Source: JAEYFP01 sp964566545
Lineage (GTDB): Bacteria; Bacillota; Clostridia; Lachnospirales; Lachnospiraceae
Length of the DNA stretch: 35,341 nucleotides
Direction of reading: 5' to 3'
Assembly (NCBI GenBank): GCA_964566545.1
Contig: CAZMIX010000024.1
Span: forward strand, 1 to 35,341
Position 1 is the first letter of the stretch. Each line of letters opens with the position of its first letter. A model generated the notes under the pieces. It worked only from the letters and a program-made list of their open reading frames with translations. It was not told the origin of the DNA and ran no database searches. The translations under genes and the position numbers were made by a program. Below, piece by piece: positions 14,748 to 23,144 of the stretch.

Positions 14748-15686
14748 TTAGTCTTCATCGGAATGTCTGTTCAATGAATTCTGTACACGGCTGTAAAGCT
14801 CCTTCGCCGCATTATAGCCCATTTTCTTCTGACGGAAGTTGACTGCCGCCGACTCACAGATGATCGCGAGATTACGGCCCGGCCTGATCGGGATATTGTG
14901 GCAAACCACTTTGTTTCCAAGGTATTCCGTATACTCCTCTTCCAGACCGATCCTGTCATAATCCTTATCCTTGTCCCACTCCTCCAAACGGATGACAAGG
15001 TCGATCGATTGCGTATCCCTGACGCTCGATACGCCGAACAGCATTTTGACATCCACGATTCCGATGCCCCGCAGCTCGATCAAATGCCGCGTAATATCCG
15101 GGGCGGAACCGATCAGCGTATCATCGCTGACCTTTCTGATTTCGACGACATCATCCGTCACGAGGCGGTGTCCCCTCTTTACAAGCTCCAGGGCTGCCTC
15201 GCTCTTACCAATCCCGCTCTCGCCTGCGATCAGCACGCCTTCGCCGTATACGTCGACAAGCACGCCATGAACGGAAATGCACGGCGCCAGCTTGACATTC
15301 AGCCAGCGGATGATCTCCGCCATAAAATTAGAGGTAGACTTTTTCGTGGAAAGCACCGGCACGCGGTTTCTGATCGCCACCTCTAAAAAGGTCTTATCCG
15401 GCTTTAACTCGCGGCAAAATACAAAGCACGGCGTCTCGTTGGAAAGCAGATGCTCATACCGCTCGCGCCGTACTTCCTCGGTCAATGATTCCATATAAGT
15501 ATATTCCACAAATCCGATAATCTGAACGCGCGTCGCTTCAAAATGCTCGATATAGCCCGCCAACTGAAGCGCTGGACGGTTGATATCCGGTTGTTTGATC
15601 TTGATTTCCGTAATATCGATCTCCGGGGTCAAATTTTCAAGCATCATCTTTTCAATTAATGTACTAACTGCTACCGTTGTCGCCAT
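14748..15686 (-). CDS. hprK: HPr kinase/phosphorylase
   Basis: A 312-residue bifunctional enzyme that phosphorylates Ser46 of HPr-type proteins with ATP or pyrophosphate and reverses the reaction with phosphate. The Walker A loop is GESGIGKS at residues 155-162, preceded by HGVLVDVYG (His140). VTDDVVEIRK and the HprK signature LIELRGIGIVDVKMLFG follow. The start at 15686 is chosen because GAGGAGAACCCAT lies upstream and the protein then begins MATTVAVS; the frame extends to 15725 without a ribosome site. The Crh-like protein with an intact Ser46 is encoded about 3.7 kb downstream in the same direction, giving a kinase-substrate pair in one cluster. Confidence 0.95.
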   Translation of the reverse strand: MATTVAVSTLIEKMMLENLTPEIDITEIKIKQPDINRPALQLAGYIEHFEATRVQIIGFVEYTYMESLTEEVRRERYEHLLSNETPCFVFCRELKPDKTFLEVAIRNRVPVLSTKKSTSNFMAEIIRWLNVKLAPCISVHGVLVDVYGEGVLIAGESGIGKSEAALELVKRGHRLVTDDVVEIRKVSDDTLIGSAPDITRHLIELRGIGIVDVKMLFGVSSVRDTQSIDLVIRLEEWDKDKDYDRIGLEEEYTEYLGNKVVCHNIPIRPGRNLAIICESAAVNFRQKKMGYNAAKELYSRVQNSLNRHSDED

Positions 15687-15733
15687 ATGGGTTCTCCTCT
15701 GCTTTTCTGTCATCCGCAATCTCATCCGCGCCG

Positions 15734-15751
15734 GGGCATTTTAAAATGCCC
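15734..15751. repeat. 18-base palindrome between uvrC and hprK
   Basis: GGGCATTTTAAAATGCCC is a perfect palindrome (7-bp stem with TTAA loop). No U-tract follows on the minus strand, so it is not a standard terminator. It may be an mRNA-processing or attenuation hairpin between the two genes, or an operator. Confidence 0.4.
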
Positions 15752-15773
15752 ATTATGCATTAGTATAGCATAT

Positions 15774-17672
15774 TTATTCTTTTGATTCCACCTCTTTAGA
15801 ATGAAAAAATTCGTAAACGCGCTTCGCGGATAAGGCGTTCATGGCGGGAATCGCCGCCAGCGTCTCTTCGCTTGCGGCTTTCAGCTCCTCGATCGAAGAA
15901 AAGTGCTTCATCAGCGCTTTGCGGCGCGTCTGTCCGATCTGCGGAATATCATCGAGAATCGAATGCACCTGTCCCGCGCTCCTAAGCGAGCGATGGTATT
16001 CGATCGCAAACCGGTGTGCTTCATCCTGTATCCGAGTGATCAGGCGAAAGCCCTCCGAACTGTGCAAGATCGGGATTTCCTGATTTTTATAATACAACCC
16101 GCGCGTCCTGTGGTTATCGTCCTTTACCATACCGCACACCGGAATATGCAGCTCAAGCGAAGCAAGCACCTCCTCGGCGATATTGACCTGGCCCCGGCCG
16201 CCGTCCATCATGATCAGATCCGGAAATCTCGTGAATTTCCCGTAGGAATCATCCCTGCCGCTTTCCGAAAGCTCCGATTTTTCCCGTAAACCGTGCTCAA
16301 AACGCCGCAGCAGAACCTCCTGCATACTCGCATAATCGTTTGGTCCTTCCACGGACTTGATCCGAAATTTGCGGTAATCGTTCCGCTTCGGCCTACCCTT
16401 TTCATAAACCACCATGGAGCCGACGGACTCAAAGCCGCTGATGTTGGAAATATCGTAGGCTTCCATACGCGCAATGCCGGAAAGTCCCAGCAGCTTACCG
16501 AGCTCCCGGACAGCGCCCGTCGTACGCGCATCCTCTCTTTTGATCTTCTCAATATCCTGCTTGAGCAGGATTTCTGCATTTTTCTCGGCAAGCTCCACGA
16601 GCTTTTCCTTTCTTCCTTTTTGCGGCACAGTAATGCGCAGCCTGCTGCCGCGCTTCTTAGTCAGCCACTGCTCGAGCAGCTCCTTGTCCTCCGGTTCAAA
16701 CGGCACGATCAGCTCCCGCGGAATAAAAGGCGTTCCCGCATAAAACTGCATGACAAAGCTCCGCACGATACAGGTATCTTCAGTCTCCTCCGTATTTTTC
16801 ATATAAAAATGTTCCCTGCCAATGATCTTTCCATCACGCACAAAAAACACCTGTATAATCACTGATTTCTCGTCCTTCGCCATCGCGATGATATCCTTGT
16901 CATCGCCTGTGCTGTCCGTAATTTTCTGCTTCTGAGCCACCTGGCGGACACTGAAAAGCAGATCCCGATATTCCTTCGCCCGTTCAAAATCCAGCCGCTC
17001 GGAAGCATCCTGCATCTGTGTTTCCAGCTCCGAAAGCAACGGCTTATAATTTCCGTTCAAAAACTCCAGTGCCTTGTGTACCGACTTAGCATAGTCCTCC
17101 CTGCCGACCTTCTTAAGACACGGCGCATCGCACTGACCGATGTGGTAGTAAAGGCAGGGCGCGCCGGCACCTCCGTCTTTTGAGGAAGCCTCTGCCGCAT
17201 CAATCCGGCGTGCGCATGTACGAAGCTTATAGAGCTTGCAAAGCAGCTCGATTGTATCGCGCACAGAGTTGGCGGAAGTGTAGGGGCCGTAATATTTTGC
17301 ATTATCCTTCTTTACCTCGCGGGTCAGAAAAATACGCGGAAAGTCCTCCTGCGTCGTCACCTTAATGTAAGGATACGTCTTGTCGTCCTTAAGCATTGTG
17401 TTATACTTTGGCTGATGCTCTTTAATCAGGTTATTTTCCAACACAAGCGCTTCCAGCTCCGAATCGGTCACAACATATTCAAACCAGTGGATCTTTTTGA
17501 CCATCTGCTGAATTTTTGCCGTTTTTGTCGTGCTCTCCCTGAAATAAGAGCGCACGCGGTTCTTAAGAACAATCGCTTTTCCAACATAAATAATCGTATC
17601 CTTCTCATCATGCATTATATAGACGCCGGGCTTCTTCGGCAGCTTTTTCAATTCCTCTTCGATATCAAACAT
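15774..17672 (-). CDS. uvrC: excinuclease ABC subunit C
   Basis: Nuclease subunit of UvrABC nucleotide excision repair; it cuts the damaged strand on both sides of the lesion. The GIY-YIG domain lies at about residues 13-95 (KPGVYIMHD, IYVGKAIVLKNRVRSYF). A UVR helical motif for UvrB contact sits near residue 205-235 (ASERLDFERAKEYRDLL). The RNase H-like nuclease region includes AYDISNISGFESVGSMVVYEKG and DLIMMDGGRGQVN. A tandem helix-hairpin-helix ends the protein (IPQIGQTRRKALMKHF and IPAMNALSAKRVYEFF). At 632 residues it is full length. The ATG at 17672 has GAAAGGGAAG upstream. It is the first gene of the hprK-crh block. Confidence 0.97.
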   Translation of the reverse strand: MFDIEEELKKLPKKPGVYIMHDEKDTIIYVGKAIVLKNRVRSYFRESTTKTAKIQQMVKKIHWFEYVVTDSELEALVLENNLIKEHQPKYNTMLKDDKTYPYIKVTTQEDFPRIFLTREVKKDNAKYYGPYTSANSVRDTIELLCKLYKLRTCARRIDAAEASSKDGGAGAPCLYYHIGQCDAPCLKKVGREDYAKSVHKALEFLNGNYKPLLSELETQMQDASERLDFERAKEYRDLLFSVRQVAQKQKITDSTGDDKDIIAMAKDEKSVIIQVFFVRDGKIIGREHFYMKNTEETEDTCIVRSFVMQFYAGTPFIPRELIVPFEPEDKELLEQWLTKKRGSRLRITVPQKGRKEKLVELAEKNAEILLKQDIEKIKREDARTTGAVRELGKLLGLSGIARMEAYDISNISGFESVGSMVVYEKGRPKRNDYRKFRIKSVEGPNDYASMQEVLLRRFEHGLREKSELSESGRDDSYGKFTRFPDLIMMDGGRGQVNIAEEVLASLELHIPVCGMVKDDNHRTRGLYYKNQEIPILHSSEGFRLITRIQDEAHRFAIEYHRSLRSAGQVHSILDDIPQIGQTRRKALMKHFSSIEELKAASEETLAAIPAMNALSAKRVYEFFHSKEVESKE

Positions 17673-17697
17673 GCGGTTTCTTCCCTTTCAGAAGTTC

Positions 17698-17703
17698 AGT
17701 ATA
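17698..17703 (-). promoter_or_regulatory. candidate -10 element for the uvrC-crh block
   Basis: TATACT on the minus strand, 25 bases before the uvrC start, with TTTGG just ahead of it. The best -35 (TTGTCG) is 20 bases away, longer than usual, so the promoter may be weak or regulated. Confidence 0.4.
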
Positions 17704-17777
17704 CCAAATTTCACAAGAAAAATCGACAAATAAAAGAAGGATGTTGTTATTTCTGTAATTCGAGACATACTAAAACT

Positions 17778-17873
17778 GAACGATGGACACCCTTGCTGTT
17801 CAGCTATACACTTCCCACTACCTGGGCATGTTTGGCACTTTCACCCATTAGAGCGCGCCCATGGCGCGCAAAC
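17778..17873 (-). mobile_element. 5' remnant of a group II intron (class C-like)
   Basis: Read on the minus strand, the segment begins GTTTGCGCGCC, forms a perfect 7-bp hairpin (17853-17859 with 17863-17869) and continues with GGGTGAAAGTGCC, GGGAAGTGTATAGCTGAAC and AGCAAGGGTGTCCATCG. These match from memory the conserved 5' domain I sequence of bacterial group II introns. Similarity stops at about 17778; no reverse transcriptase and no domain V/VI are present, so the intron is truncated and dead. Its 5' edge directly follows the U-tract of the mmsB terminator, the insertion site preferred by class C introns. Identification is by motif recall, not alignment. Confidence 0.5.
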
Positions 17874-17908
17874 AAAAAAGGAGGCTCGCTATTTTACAAT
17901 AAGCCTCC
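17874..17908 (-). terminator. rho-independent terminator of chvE-mmsA-mmsB
   Basis: On the minus strand GGAGGCT (17902-17908) pairs with AGCCTCC (17880-17886), and six T follow (17874-17879). It starts 43 bases after the mmsB stop. Confidence 0.75.
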
Positions 17909-17950
17909 CCCTCTGATTAGATATATGAAAGAAATCAATATATCTCGAAT

Positions 17951-19123
17951 TTATTTGTTGCCCTTCTTTGTAACAACATCGAAGATAACTGCTGCCAAAA
18001 GGACAAGACCCTTTACCACCTTCTGATAGTTGGCGTCAACGCTCATGATGCTCATGCCAAGGTTGATAATGCCCATCAGGACTGCGCCGACGATAACGCC
18101 CGGAACCGTACCGACGCCGCCATAAGCAGAAGCCCCGCCAATGAAACAGGAACCAATCGCATCCATCTCATAGTTCTGACCATATGTAGGCTGTGCGGAG
18201 GTCATACGCGCAATCGTAAGCATCCCGGCAACGGCTGCCAGAAAACCCATGTTTACATATGCACGGAAATATACCATTTTCGTATTGATACCAGATAACT
18301 CCGTCGCCTTCTCATTGCCGCCGACCGCATAGAAATAACGTCCGAGCGTCGTATTAGAGGTGATATAGCCGTAAATAAGCACGACGATTAATACCCACGC
18401 GAGAACGGTCGGGATCCCTCTGTATCTGGAAAGCTGAAAGAAGAACCAGCATACAACAGCGCAAATCAAAACGGTCTTAACTGCCATTGAAGCAAGGCTT
18501 TCCAGCTGATAACCCTTCTTCGCCTTTGTAATTCTGTCCTTTAACTGGACGGCAATATAAACGAGACAAATGATAATGCCTGCGACAAAGCAGGTGATGT
18601 TAAAACCTTCGTTTTTAAAGATATCAGGGAAATAACAGTCTGCGCCGCCGCCAAAAATCTTGATAAAGGCTTGGGATTTCAAAGATACTGTCATACCCTG
18701 CAATACGACGTTGGACAACCCTCTGAACACGAGCATACCAGAAAGTGTCGTAATAAATGGAGGGATTTTTACAAACGCGATCCAAAAGCCCTGCCAGATT
18801 CCGATCAAAATACCGGTGATGATCATCACCATAATCGCTGCAAAAACATTGACACCCATATTTTCCATCAGGGTTGCTCCAACTGCTCCAACAAAACAGA
18901 CAACAGAACCTACAGACAGATCGATATTACCGCCTGTTAAAATACAGAGTAGCATTCCGGTTGCAAGTATAAACACATACGCATTCTGTGCGATCAGATT
19001 ACTGATATTCTGAGGAAGCAGAATCTTTCCACCTGTCCTCCATGCGAAGAATGCGGTAACCAATACCAACACGATGATCATCGTATATTTTTTAACGTCT
19101 TCCAATAATTTTGTGTTATTCAT
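17951..19123 (-). CDS. mmsB: sugar ABC transporter permease (MmsB/GguB type)
   Basis: A 390-residue inner-membrane subunit of a ribose/xylose/multiple-monosaccharide importer. About ten hydrophobic segments are visible, with the carbohydrate-permease signatures LTGGNIDLSVGSVVCFVGA near residue 63, TLSGMLVFRGLSNVVLQG near residue 125, and a final GGASAYGGVGTVPGVIVGA block. The extra hydrophilic stretch around residues 190-200 (QLKDRITKAKKGYQLES) is typical of the longer MmsB/XylH-like permeases. The ATG at 19123 follows AAAGGAGCGTAAACT and sits three bases after the mmsA stop. It is the last gene before the operon terminator. The substrate is probably a pentose or hexose; the sequence does not settle which. 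Confidence 0.92.
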   Translation of the reverse strand: MNNTKLLEDVKKYTMIIVLVLVTAFFAWRTGGKILLPQNISNLIAQNAYVFILATGMLLCILTGGNIDLSVGSVVCFVGAVGATLMENMGVNVFAAIMVMIITGILIGIWQGFWIAFVKIPPFITTLSGMLVFRGLSNVVLQGMTVSLKSQAFIKIFGGGADCYFPDIFKNEGFNITCFVAGIIICLVYIAVQLKDRITKAKKGYQLESLASMAVKTVLICAVVCWFFFQLSRYRGIPTVLAWVLIVVLIYGYITSNTTLGRYFYAVGGNEKATELSGINTKMVYFRAYVNMGFLAAVAGMLTIARMTSAQPTYGQNYEMDAIGSCFIGGASAYGGVGTVPGVIVGAVLMGIINLGMSIMSVDANYQKVVKGLVLLAAVIFDVVTKKGNK

Positions 19124-19126
19124 AGT

Positions 19127-20668
19127 TTACGCTCCTTTATTACTTGATTTCACAATATGTGACATAATAACTTCCTGAGAAGCTTCCTCACCGGACAGCT
19201 CGCCCACCATCTTTCCTTCGTTCATGACATAGATTCTGTCACACATGCCAAGAACCTCAGGCAGCTCGGAAGAAATCATGATAACTGACTTTCCTGCTGC
19301 AACAAGATCATTAATAATGCAGTAAATCTCATATTTTGCGCCAACATCAATTCCTCTTGTCGGCTCGTCTAAAATCAGAATATCCGGATCCGCAAACATC
19401 CATTTTGCTAAAAGCACCTTCTGCTGATTACCACCGCTTAAGTTTCCGACATTCTGTTCCACTGTCGGGCATTTTGTCTTCAGCTTATCCTTATACTCGA
19501 CCGCAACCTCGTATTCCTTATCCTTGTCGATAATCATATTTTTGCTCACCTTGCTTAGATTTGCGAGCGTTGTGTTGATTTTGATCGGGTTTGATAAAAT
19601 CAGGCCATTTCCTTTTCGATCCTCAGTTACATAAGCGAGCTTCTGTTCAATGGCATCCTTCACATTGTGCAGATGTATTTCTTTTCCGTTAATTTTCAAG
19701 ATACCGGTGATGCTCGAACCGTAACTTTTGCCGAAAATGCTCATCGCAAGCTCCGTTCTTCCGGCACCCATCAGGCCTGAAATTCCAAGAACCTCTCCCC
19801 TGCGGACGTGGATCGACACATGGTCGACGACCTTACGCTCCGTGTAAATCGGGTGATAAACCGTCCAGTCGGAAACCTCCATACTGATTTCCCCGATGTC
19901 CTTCTTCTCCCTCTTCGGAAAACGATCCGTCAGATCACGCCCTACCATGCCTTTGATAATACGCGCTTCGGAAACATCATCCGACGCCTTGTTGAGCGTT
20001 TCGATGGTCGCACCGTCACGAAGAATCGTAATTTTATCTGCTACATAAGCAATCTCATTCAATTTATGAGAAATAATAATCGAAGTCATTCCCTGCTTCT
20101 TAAATTTGAGAAGCAAATTCAAAAGTGCCTTGGAATCCTCCTCATTTAAGGAAGATGTCGGCTCATCCAAAATCAAAAGCTTTGCATTTTTTGCAAGCGC
20201 CTTTGCGATCTCGACAAGCTGCTGCTTACCGACACCAATATCCTTGATCAATGTTCTCGAAGACTCCGAAAGCCCTACTACTTTTAACAGCTCGTCTGCC
20301 TTTCCATATGTTTCCGTCCAATCAATCGCTGCTGCCTTTCCGCGCTCATTTCCGAGAAACATGTTCTCGCCGATCGTCATATAGGGAATTAATGCCAGCT
20401 CCTGATGGATAATAACGATTCCCTTTTCTTCACTGTTCTTGATCTTTGTAAATTTGCAGACTTCTCCGTCATAAGTGATATCTCCTTCATAAGTTCCGAA
20501 GGGATAGGTGCCGCTCAATACATTCATCAATGTTGACTTGCCGGCGCCGTTCTCTCCGACCAATGCATGGATCTCTCCTTCTTCGACCTGCAGGTTTACA
20601 TTATCAAGCGCTTTTACACCCGGAAAGGTTTTGGTAATGTTTTTCATTTCCAATAATATTTTTGCCAA
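19127..20668 (-). CDS. mmsA: multiple-monosaccharide ABC transporter ATPase (MmsA/GguA type)
   Basis: A 513-residue tandem ATPase that powers sugar import. Domain 1 has Walker A GENGAGKS (38-45), signature IGVGKQQLVEIAKALA and Walker B LLILDEPTSSL. Domain 2 has the usual altered P-loop SGLMGAGRTEL, a full LSGGNQQKV signature and LILDEPTRGIDVGAKYEIY. This one-degenerate, two-domain form is standard for the RbsA/MglA/XylG class. The start is a TTG at 20668, placed 5 bases after GGGAGGGA; the frame goes on to a TTG at 20683 but that precedes the ribosome site. A strong hairpin pair separates it from chvE upstream, and mmsB follows after three bases. Confidence 0.93.
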   Translation of the reverse strand: MAKILLEMKNITKTFPGVKALDNVNLQVEEGEIHALVGENGAGKSTLMNVLSGTYPFGTYEGDITYDGEVCKFTKIKNSEEKGIVIIHQELALIPYMTIGENMFLGNERGKAAAIDWTETYGKADELLKVVGLSESSRTLIKDIGVGKQQLVEIAKALAKNAKLLILDEPTSSLNEEDSKALLNLLLKFKKQGMTSIIISHKLNEIAYVADKITILRDGATIETLNKASDDVSEARIIKGMVGRDLTDRFPKREKKDIGEISMEVSDWTVYHPIYTERKVVDHVSIHVRRGEVLGISGLMGAGRTELAMSIFGKSYGSSITGILKINGKEIHLHNVKDAIEQKLAYVTEDRKGNGLILSNPIKINTTLANLSKVSKNMIIDKDKEYEVAVEYKDKLKTKCPTVEQNVGNLSGGNQQKVLLAKWMFADPDILILDEPTRGIDVGAKYEIYCIINDLVAAGKSVIMISSELPEVLGMCDRIYVMNEGKMVGELSGEEASQEVIMSHIVKSSNKGA

Positions 20669-20697
20669 TTGAATCCCTCCCAATATCTAATCAGATG

Positions 20698-20749
20698 ATT
20701 GCCCGTCTTTATTTCATATTTATACAGGCGGGCAATATACCCGCCTGTA
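20698..20749 (-). promoter_or_regulatory. mutually exclusive hairpins between chvE and mmsA
   Basis: Hairpin 1 is a perfect 10-bp stem (TACAGGCGGG at 20723-20732 with CCCGCCTGTA at 20740-20749). Hairpin 2 pairs CGGGCAAT (20729-20736) with ATTGCCCG (20698-20705) and uses bases of hairpin 1, so both cannot form at once. No U-tract follows hairpin 1 on the minus strand. It may protect the chvE mRNA 3' end and set the ratio of binding protein to ATPase; a switch function is speculative. Confidence 0.55.
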
Positions 20750-20773
20750 CTAAAAACATTTTGTTTTCTAAGA

Positions 20774-21934
20774 TTACTTTAAGTCTGCTTCTGCGTAGTA
20801 TCCGGAATCAATCAACAGCTCTTTGTAATTGTTAACATCTGCGAATAACGGCTCGCAAAGGTAGGTAGGGATAATGCCTGTTCCATTGTCATAAGTCTCT
20901 GTATCGTTGATCGGAGCCTCGCCGCCCTTCATGATAGCGTCAACCATTTCTACAGTCTTTGCTGCCAGGTCACGTGTATCCTTGAAGATGGACATGGACT
21001 GCTTTCCAGCGATCATGTTCTTTACGTTTGCAACGTCACAGTCCTGACCTGTGATAACCGGCCATTCACCTGTGTAAGCTGCTTCCAAAGCGTTCTCAAC
21101 GCCGAGAGCCGTAGAGTCATTAGAGCAAAGAACTGCGTCAAGCTTTGTGCCGTCTGCATAGTAGGAAGCGATGATCGCATCCATTCTGGACTGTGCTGTC
21201 TCTGTTGCCCAGTTAGCCGTAGCAACCTTTTCGAAATCAACAGAACCTGACTGTACTACTAACTTGCCTGCATCAACGTATGGCTTAAGAACATCCATAG
21301 CGCCGCCGTAGAAGAATCTTGCATTGTTGTCACCCGGATCTCCTGTGAAGATCTCGATGTTGAACGGACCATCCGCATTCTTAAGATCCAATGCTTCTTC
21401 GATATACTGTCCCTGCTTTGAACCAACCATGTAGTTGTCAAATGTAGCATAGTAGGAAACTGCATCTGAGTTCATGATCAAACGGTCATAAGCGATAACA
21501 GGAATTCCTGCGTCCTTAGCCTGTGCAAGAACCGTTCCGAGTGAATCGCCATCAATCGAAGCGATAACGAGTAACTGGCATCCGTTAGAGATCATGTTCT
21601 CAAGCTGGGAAACCTGTGTCTGGATATCATTACTTGCGTACTGAAGATCTACGTCATAGCCTGCTGCCTTCAACTGCGCTTCCATGTTAGAACCATCCTG
21701 ATTCCAACGCTGTAAATCCTTTGTAGGCATTGCTACACCAACAAGTCCGCCGCCTGCGGCTGCTTCTTCTGCTGGAGCTGCTTCCTCTGCAGGTGCTGCT
21801 TCTTCTGCCGGAGCTGCTTCCTCTACCGCTGCTTCCGCTGCGGGCGCTTCCGTAGTAGCTGCGCTTCCGCATCCTACGAGTAAGGAAGCTACCATTGCTG
21901 CACTGAGTAATGCACTAAGTACTTTTTTCTTCAT
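20774..21934 (-). CDS. chvE: ChvE-type sugar-binding lipoprotein
   Basis: A 386-residue extracytoplasmic sugar receptor for the MmsAB importer. It has a lipoprotein signal with LVGC at residues 19-22, so Cys22 should be lipidated. A low-complexity Ala/Glu/Pro linker (about residues 28-60) tethers the binding domain. The type I periplasmic-binding fold begins at GLVGVAMPTKDLQRWNQDG, a start characteristic of ChvE-like proteins, and includes ASIDGDSLG, VIAYDRLIMNSDAVSYY and the late VITGQDCDVANVKNMIAGKQ ligand region. GGGAGGATTTTAAGA precedes the ATG at 21934. It is the first gene of its transcript, separated from the sensor operon by a terminator and provided with its own promoter. Confidence 0.94.
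   Translation of the reverse strand: MKKKVLSALLSAAMVASLLVGCGSAATTEAPAAEAAVEEAAPAEEAAPAEEAAPAEEAAAGGGLVGVAMPTKDLQRWNQDGSNMEAQLKAAGYDVDLQYASNDIQTQVSQLENMISNGCQLLVIASIDGDSLGTVLAQAKDAGIPVIAYDRLIMNSDAVSYYATFDNYMVGSKQGQYIEEALDLKNADGPFNIEIFTGDPGDNNARFFYGGAMDVLKPYVDAGKLVVQSGSVDFEKVATANWATETAQSRMDAIIASYYADGTKLDAVLCSNDSTALGVENALEAAYTGEWPVITGQDCDVANVKNMIAGKQSMSIFKDTRDLAAKTVEMVDAIMKGGEAPINDTETYDNGTGIIPTYLCEPLFADVNNYKELLIDSGYYAEADLK
21759..21830 (-). repeat. four 18-bp tandem repeats in the chvE linker
   Basis: Four consecutive 18-base units, starting with GCTGCTTCTTCTGCTGGA on the plus strand, encode the repeated Ala-Pro-Ala-Glu-Glu-Ala linker. Units 1 and 3 and units 2 and 4 resemble each other most. 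Slippage here would change the linker length by six residues without shifting the frame. Confidence 0.8.
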
Positions 21935-21978
21935 TCTTAAAATCCTCCCTTTAAAGTTAAGTTACTTGCTACAATAGA

Positions 21979-21987
21979 AATATACCA
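21979..21987 (-). promoter_or_regulatory. extended -10 promoter of chvE
   Basis: TGGTATATT on the minus strand is an extended -10 (TGn before TATATT). No -35 lies 16-18 bases upstream. An activator-dependent promoter is therefore likely, and the AraC-type regulator encoded next door is the natural candidate. Confidence 0.45.
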
Positions 21988-22044
21988 TGATTGGAATAGT
22001 ACATTTTTGTGAACTTCTTGAATTTTTTATGTCTTTTTGTTCAT

Positions 22045-22090
22045 AATTAAAAAAGTATTAGCACTTTTTTATAAAAATGCCAATACTTTT
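22045..22090 (-). terminator. rho-independent terminator of the sensor/regulator operon
   Basis: On the minus strand 22078-22090 pairs with 22051-22063 over 13 bp (one G.U) around a 14-base loop, with a run of T and AATTA after it. It lies 11 bases after the stop of the sugar-binding lipoprotein gene and ahead of the chvE promoter, separating two transcripts. Confidence 0.8.
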
Positions 22091-22100
22091 CCGATTTATC

Positions 22101-23144
22101 CTATTGATTTCCCGAAACATTCATATAAACATCTTCTTTTAGATGAAAACCGCTGTTGATGACGGCCTCATCCATATTGGTCTTCGTGACGCGAACGGGC
22201 TGAAGCTTCACGTAGGGAATCTCATAGGTTCCGTCAAAAAACGTATCGGTTTCCGTAAGCTCTTCATGCTTTGCCAGCCTCACCGCATATTCCGCCGCCG
22301 CCTTTGCAAGCTTCTCCACCGGCTTATAAACAGTCATAAGCTGCGTTCCCTCCATAATTCGCTGACATGCCTCCAAATCGGCATCCTGTCCGACGACCGG
22401 AAGCTTTCCGGCCAGACGCCGTTCGGAAAGTGCGCGAATTGCCTCCCCCGCAAGGCTGTCATTACCGCACATGATTGCATCGGCATTTTCAATAATCTCC
22501 ATATTTTCATTAATATATTCGTAAGCATCCTCCGCGCGCCATGCCTCACAGTGATAGCTGCCAATGACATTGCCGTGGTAGCCTTCCCTCACCCGGTCAA
22601 AGCCCTCCTGCACCATCTCTACGTTATAATCGGTCTCCGGTCCGCAGATCATCACAACATTGGAATCCCGTCCCACCTCTCCGTACAACGCCGCTGCCAT
22701 CAGGGCGCCTACTTCGACATTGTCAAATGAAATAAACAGATCCGCATTGGAATTACGCGCGACGCGGTCGTAGCACATAACCGGAATGCCGGCCTTTTTC
22801 GCCTTTCCGATCGGAGCCTCCAGCTTATCGGCATCAATCGGAACGACAACGATTACATCCACGTCTTTTTCAATGAAATATTCGATCTGGGCGATCTGCT
22901 CCGAAACCTCTCCGCTTGCGGTCTGGACATTCACCTCAGCGCCAAGCTCCTTCGCGGTGGAGACAAAAACATCCCGATCTCTCTGCCAGCGTTCGATGAC
23001 AAACGAATCAAAGCTCATACCAATCTCCAGCTTTTCTTCGTCCGCCTCTACCTTCTCCTCTTTGCTTTCCTCCGGATTCCGGCAACTGCACAGGGCAAAA
23101 AAAGCGGCGGCAAACAGCAGCGGTAACCAGATTTTTCTTCTCAT
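22101..23144 (-). CDS. sugar-binding lipoprotein (XylF/RbsB-like) in the sensor operon
   Basis: A 347-residue exported protein of the type I sugar-binding family. The signal peptide ends in LCSC with Cys21 as likely lipidation site, followed by a short acidic linker (EESKEEKVEADEEKLE). The binding domain shows FDSFVIERWQRDRDVF, VVPIDADKLEAPIGKAKKAGIPVMCYDRV and the late VVGQDADLEACQRIMEGTQLMTVYKP region, like xylose- and ribose-binding proteins. Its ATG overlaps the TGA of the AraC-type regulator (ATGA at 23141-23144), so it belongs to the sensor operon, not to the transporter transcript. It could deliver sugar to MmsAB as a second receptor or feed the sensor complex. Ligand not deducible. 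Confidence 0.85.
   Translation of the reverse strand: MRRKIWLPLLFAAAFFALCSCRNPEESKEEKVEADEEKLEIGMSFDSFVIERWQRDRDVFVSTAKELGAEVNVQTASGEVSEQIAQIEYFIEKDVDVIVVVPIDADKLEAPIGKAKKAGIPVMCYDRVARNSNADLFISFDNVEVGALMAAALYGEVGRDSNVVMICGPETDYNVEMVQEGFDRVREGYHGNVIGSYHCEAWRAEDAYEYINENMEIIENADAIMCGNDSLAGEAIRALSERRLAGKLPVVGQDADLEACQRIMEGTQLMTVYKPVEKLAKAAAEYAVRLAKHEELTETDTFFDGTYEIPYVKLQPVRVTKTNMDEAVINSGFHLKEDVYMNVSGNQ

Noticed and set aside
13567..14751. 394-residue plus-strand frame opposite murB and the glucokinase
   Set aside because: It is the antisense shadow of two clear enzymes, with low-quality composition and no motif.
15734..15751. palindrome as a uvrC terminator
   Set aside because: There is no U-tract after it on the minus strand and hprK continues immediately, so only a repeat was recorded.
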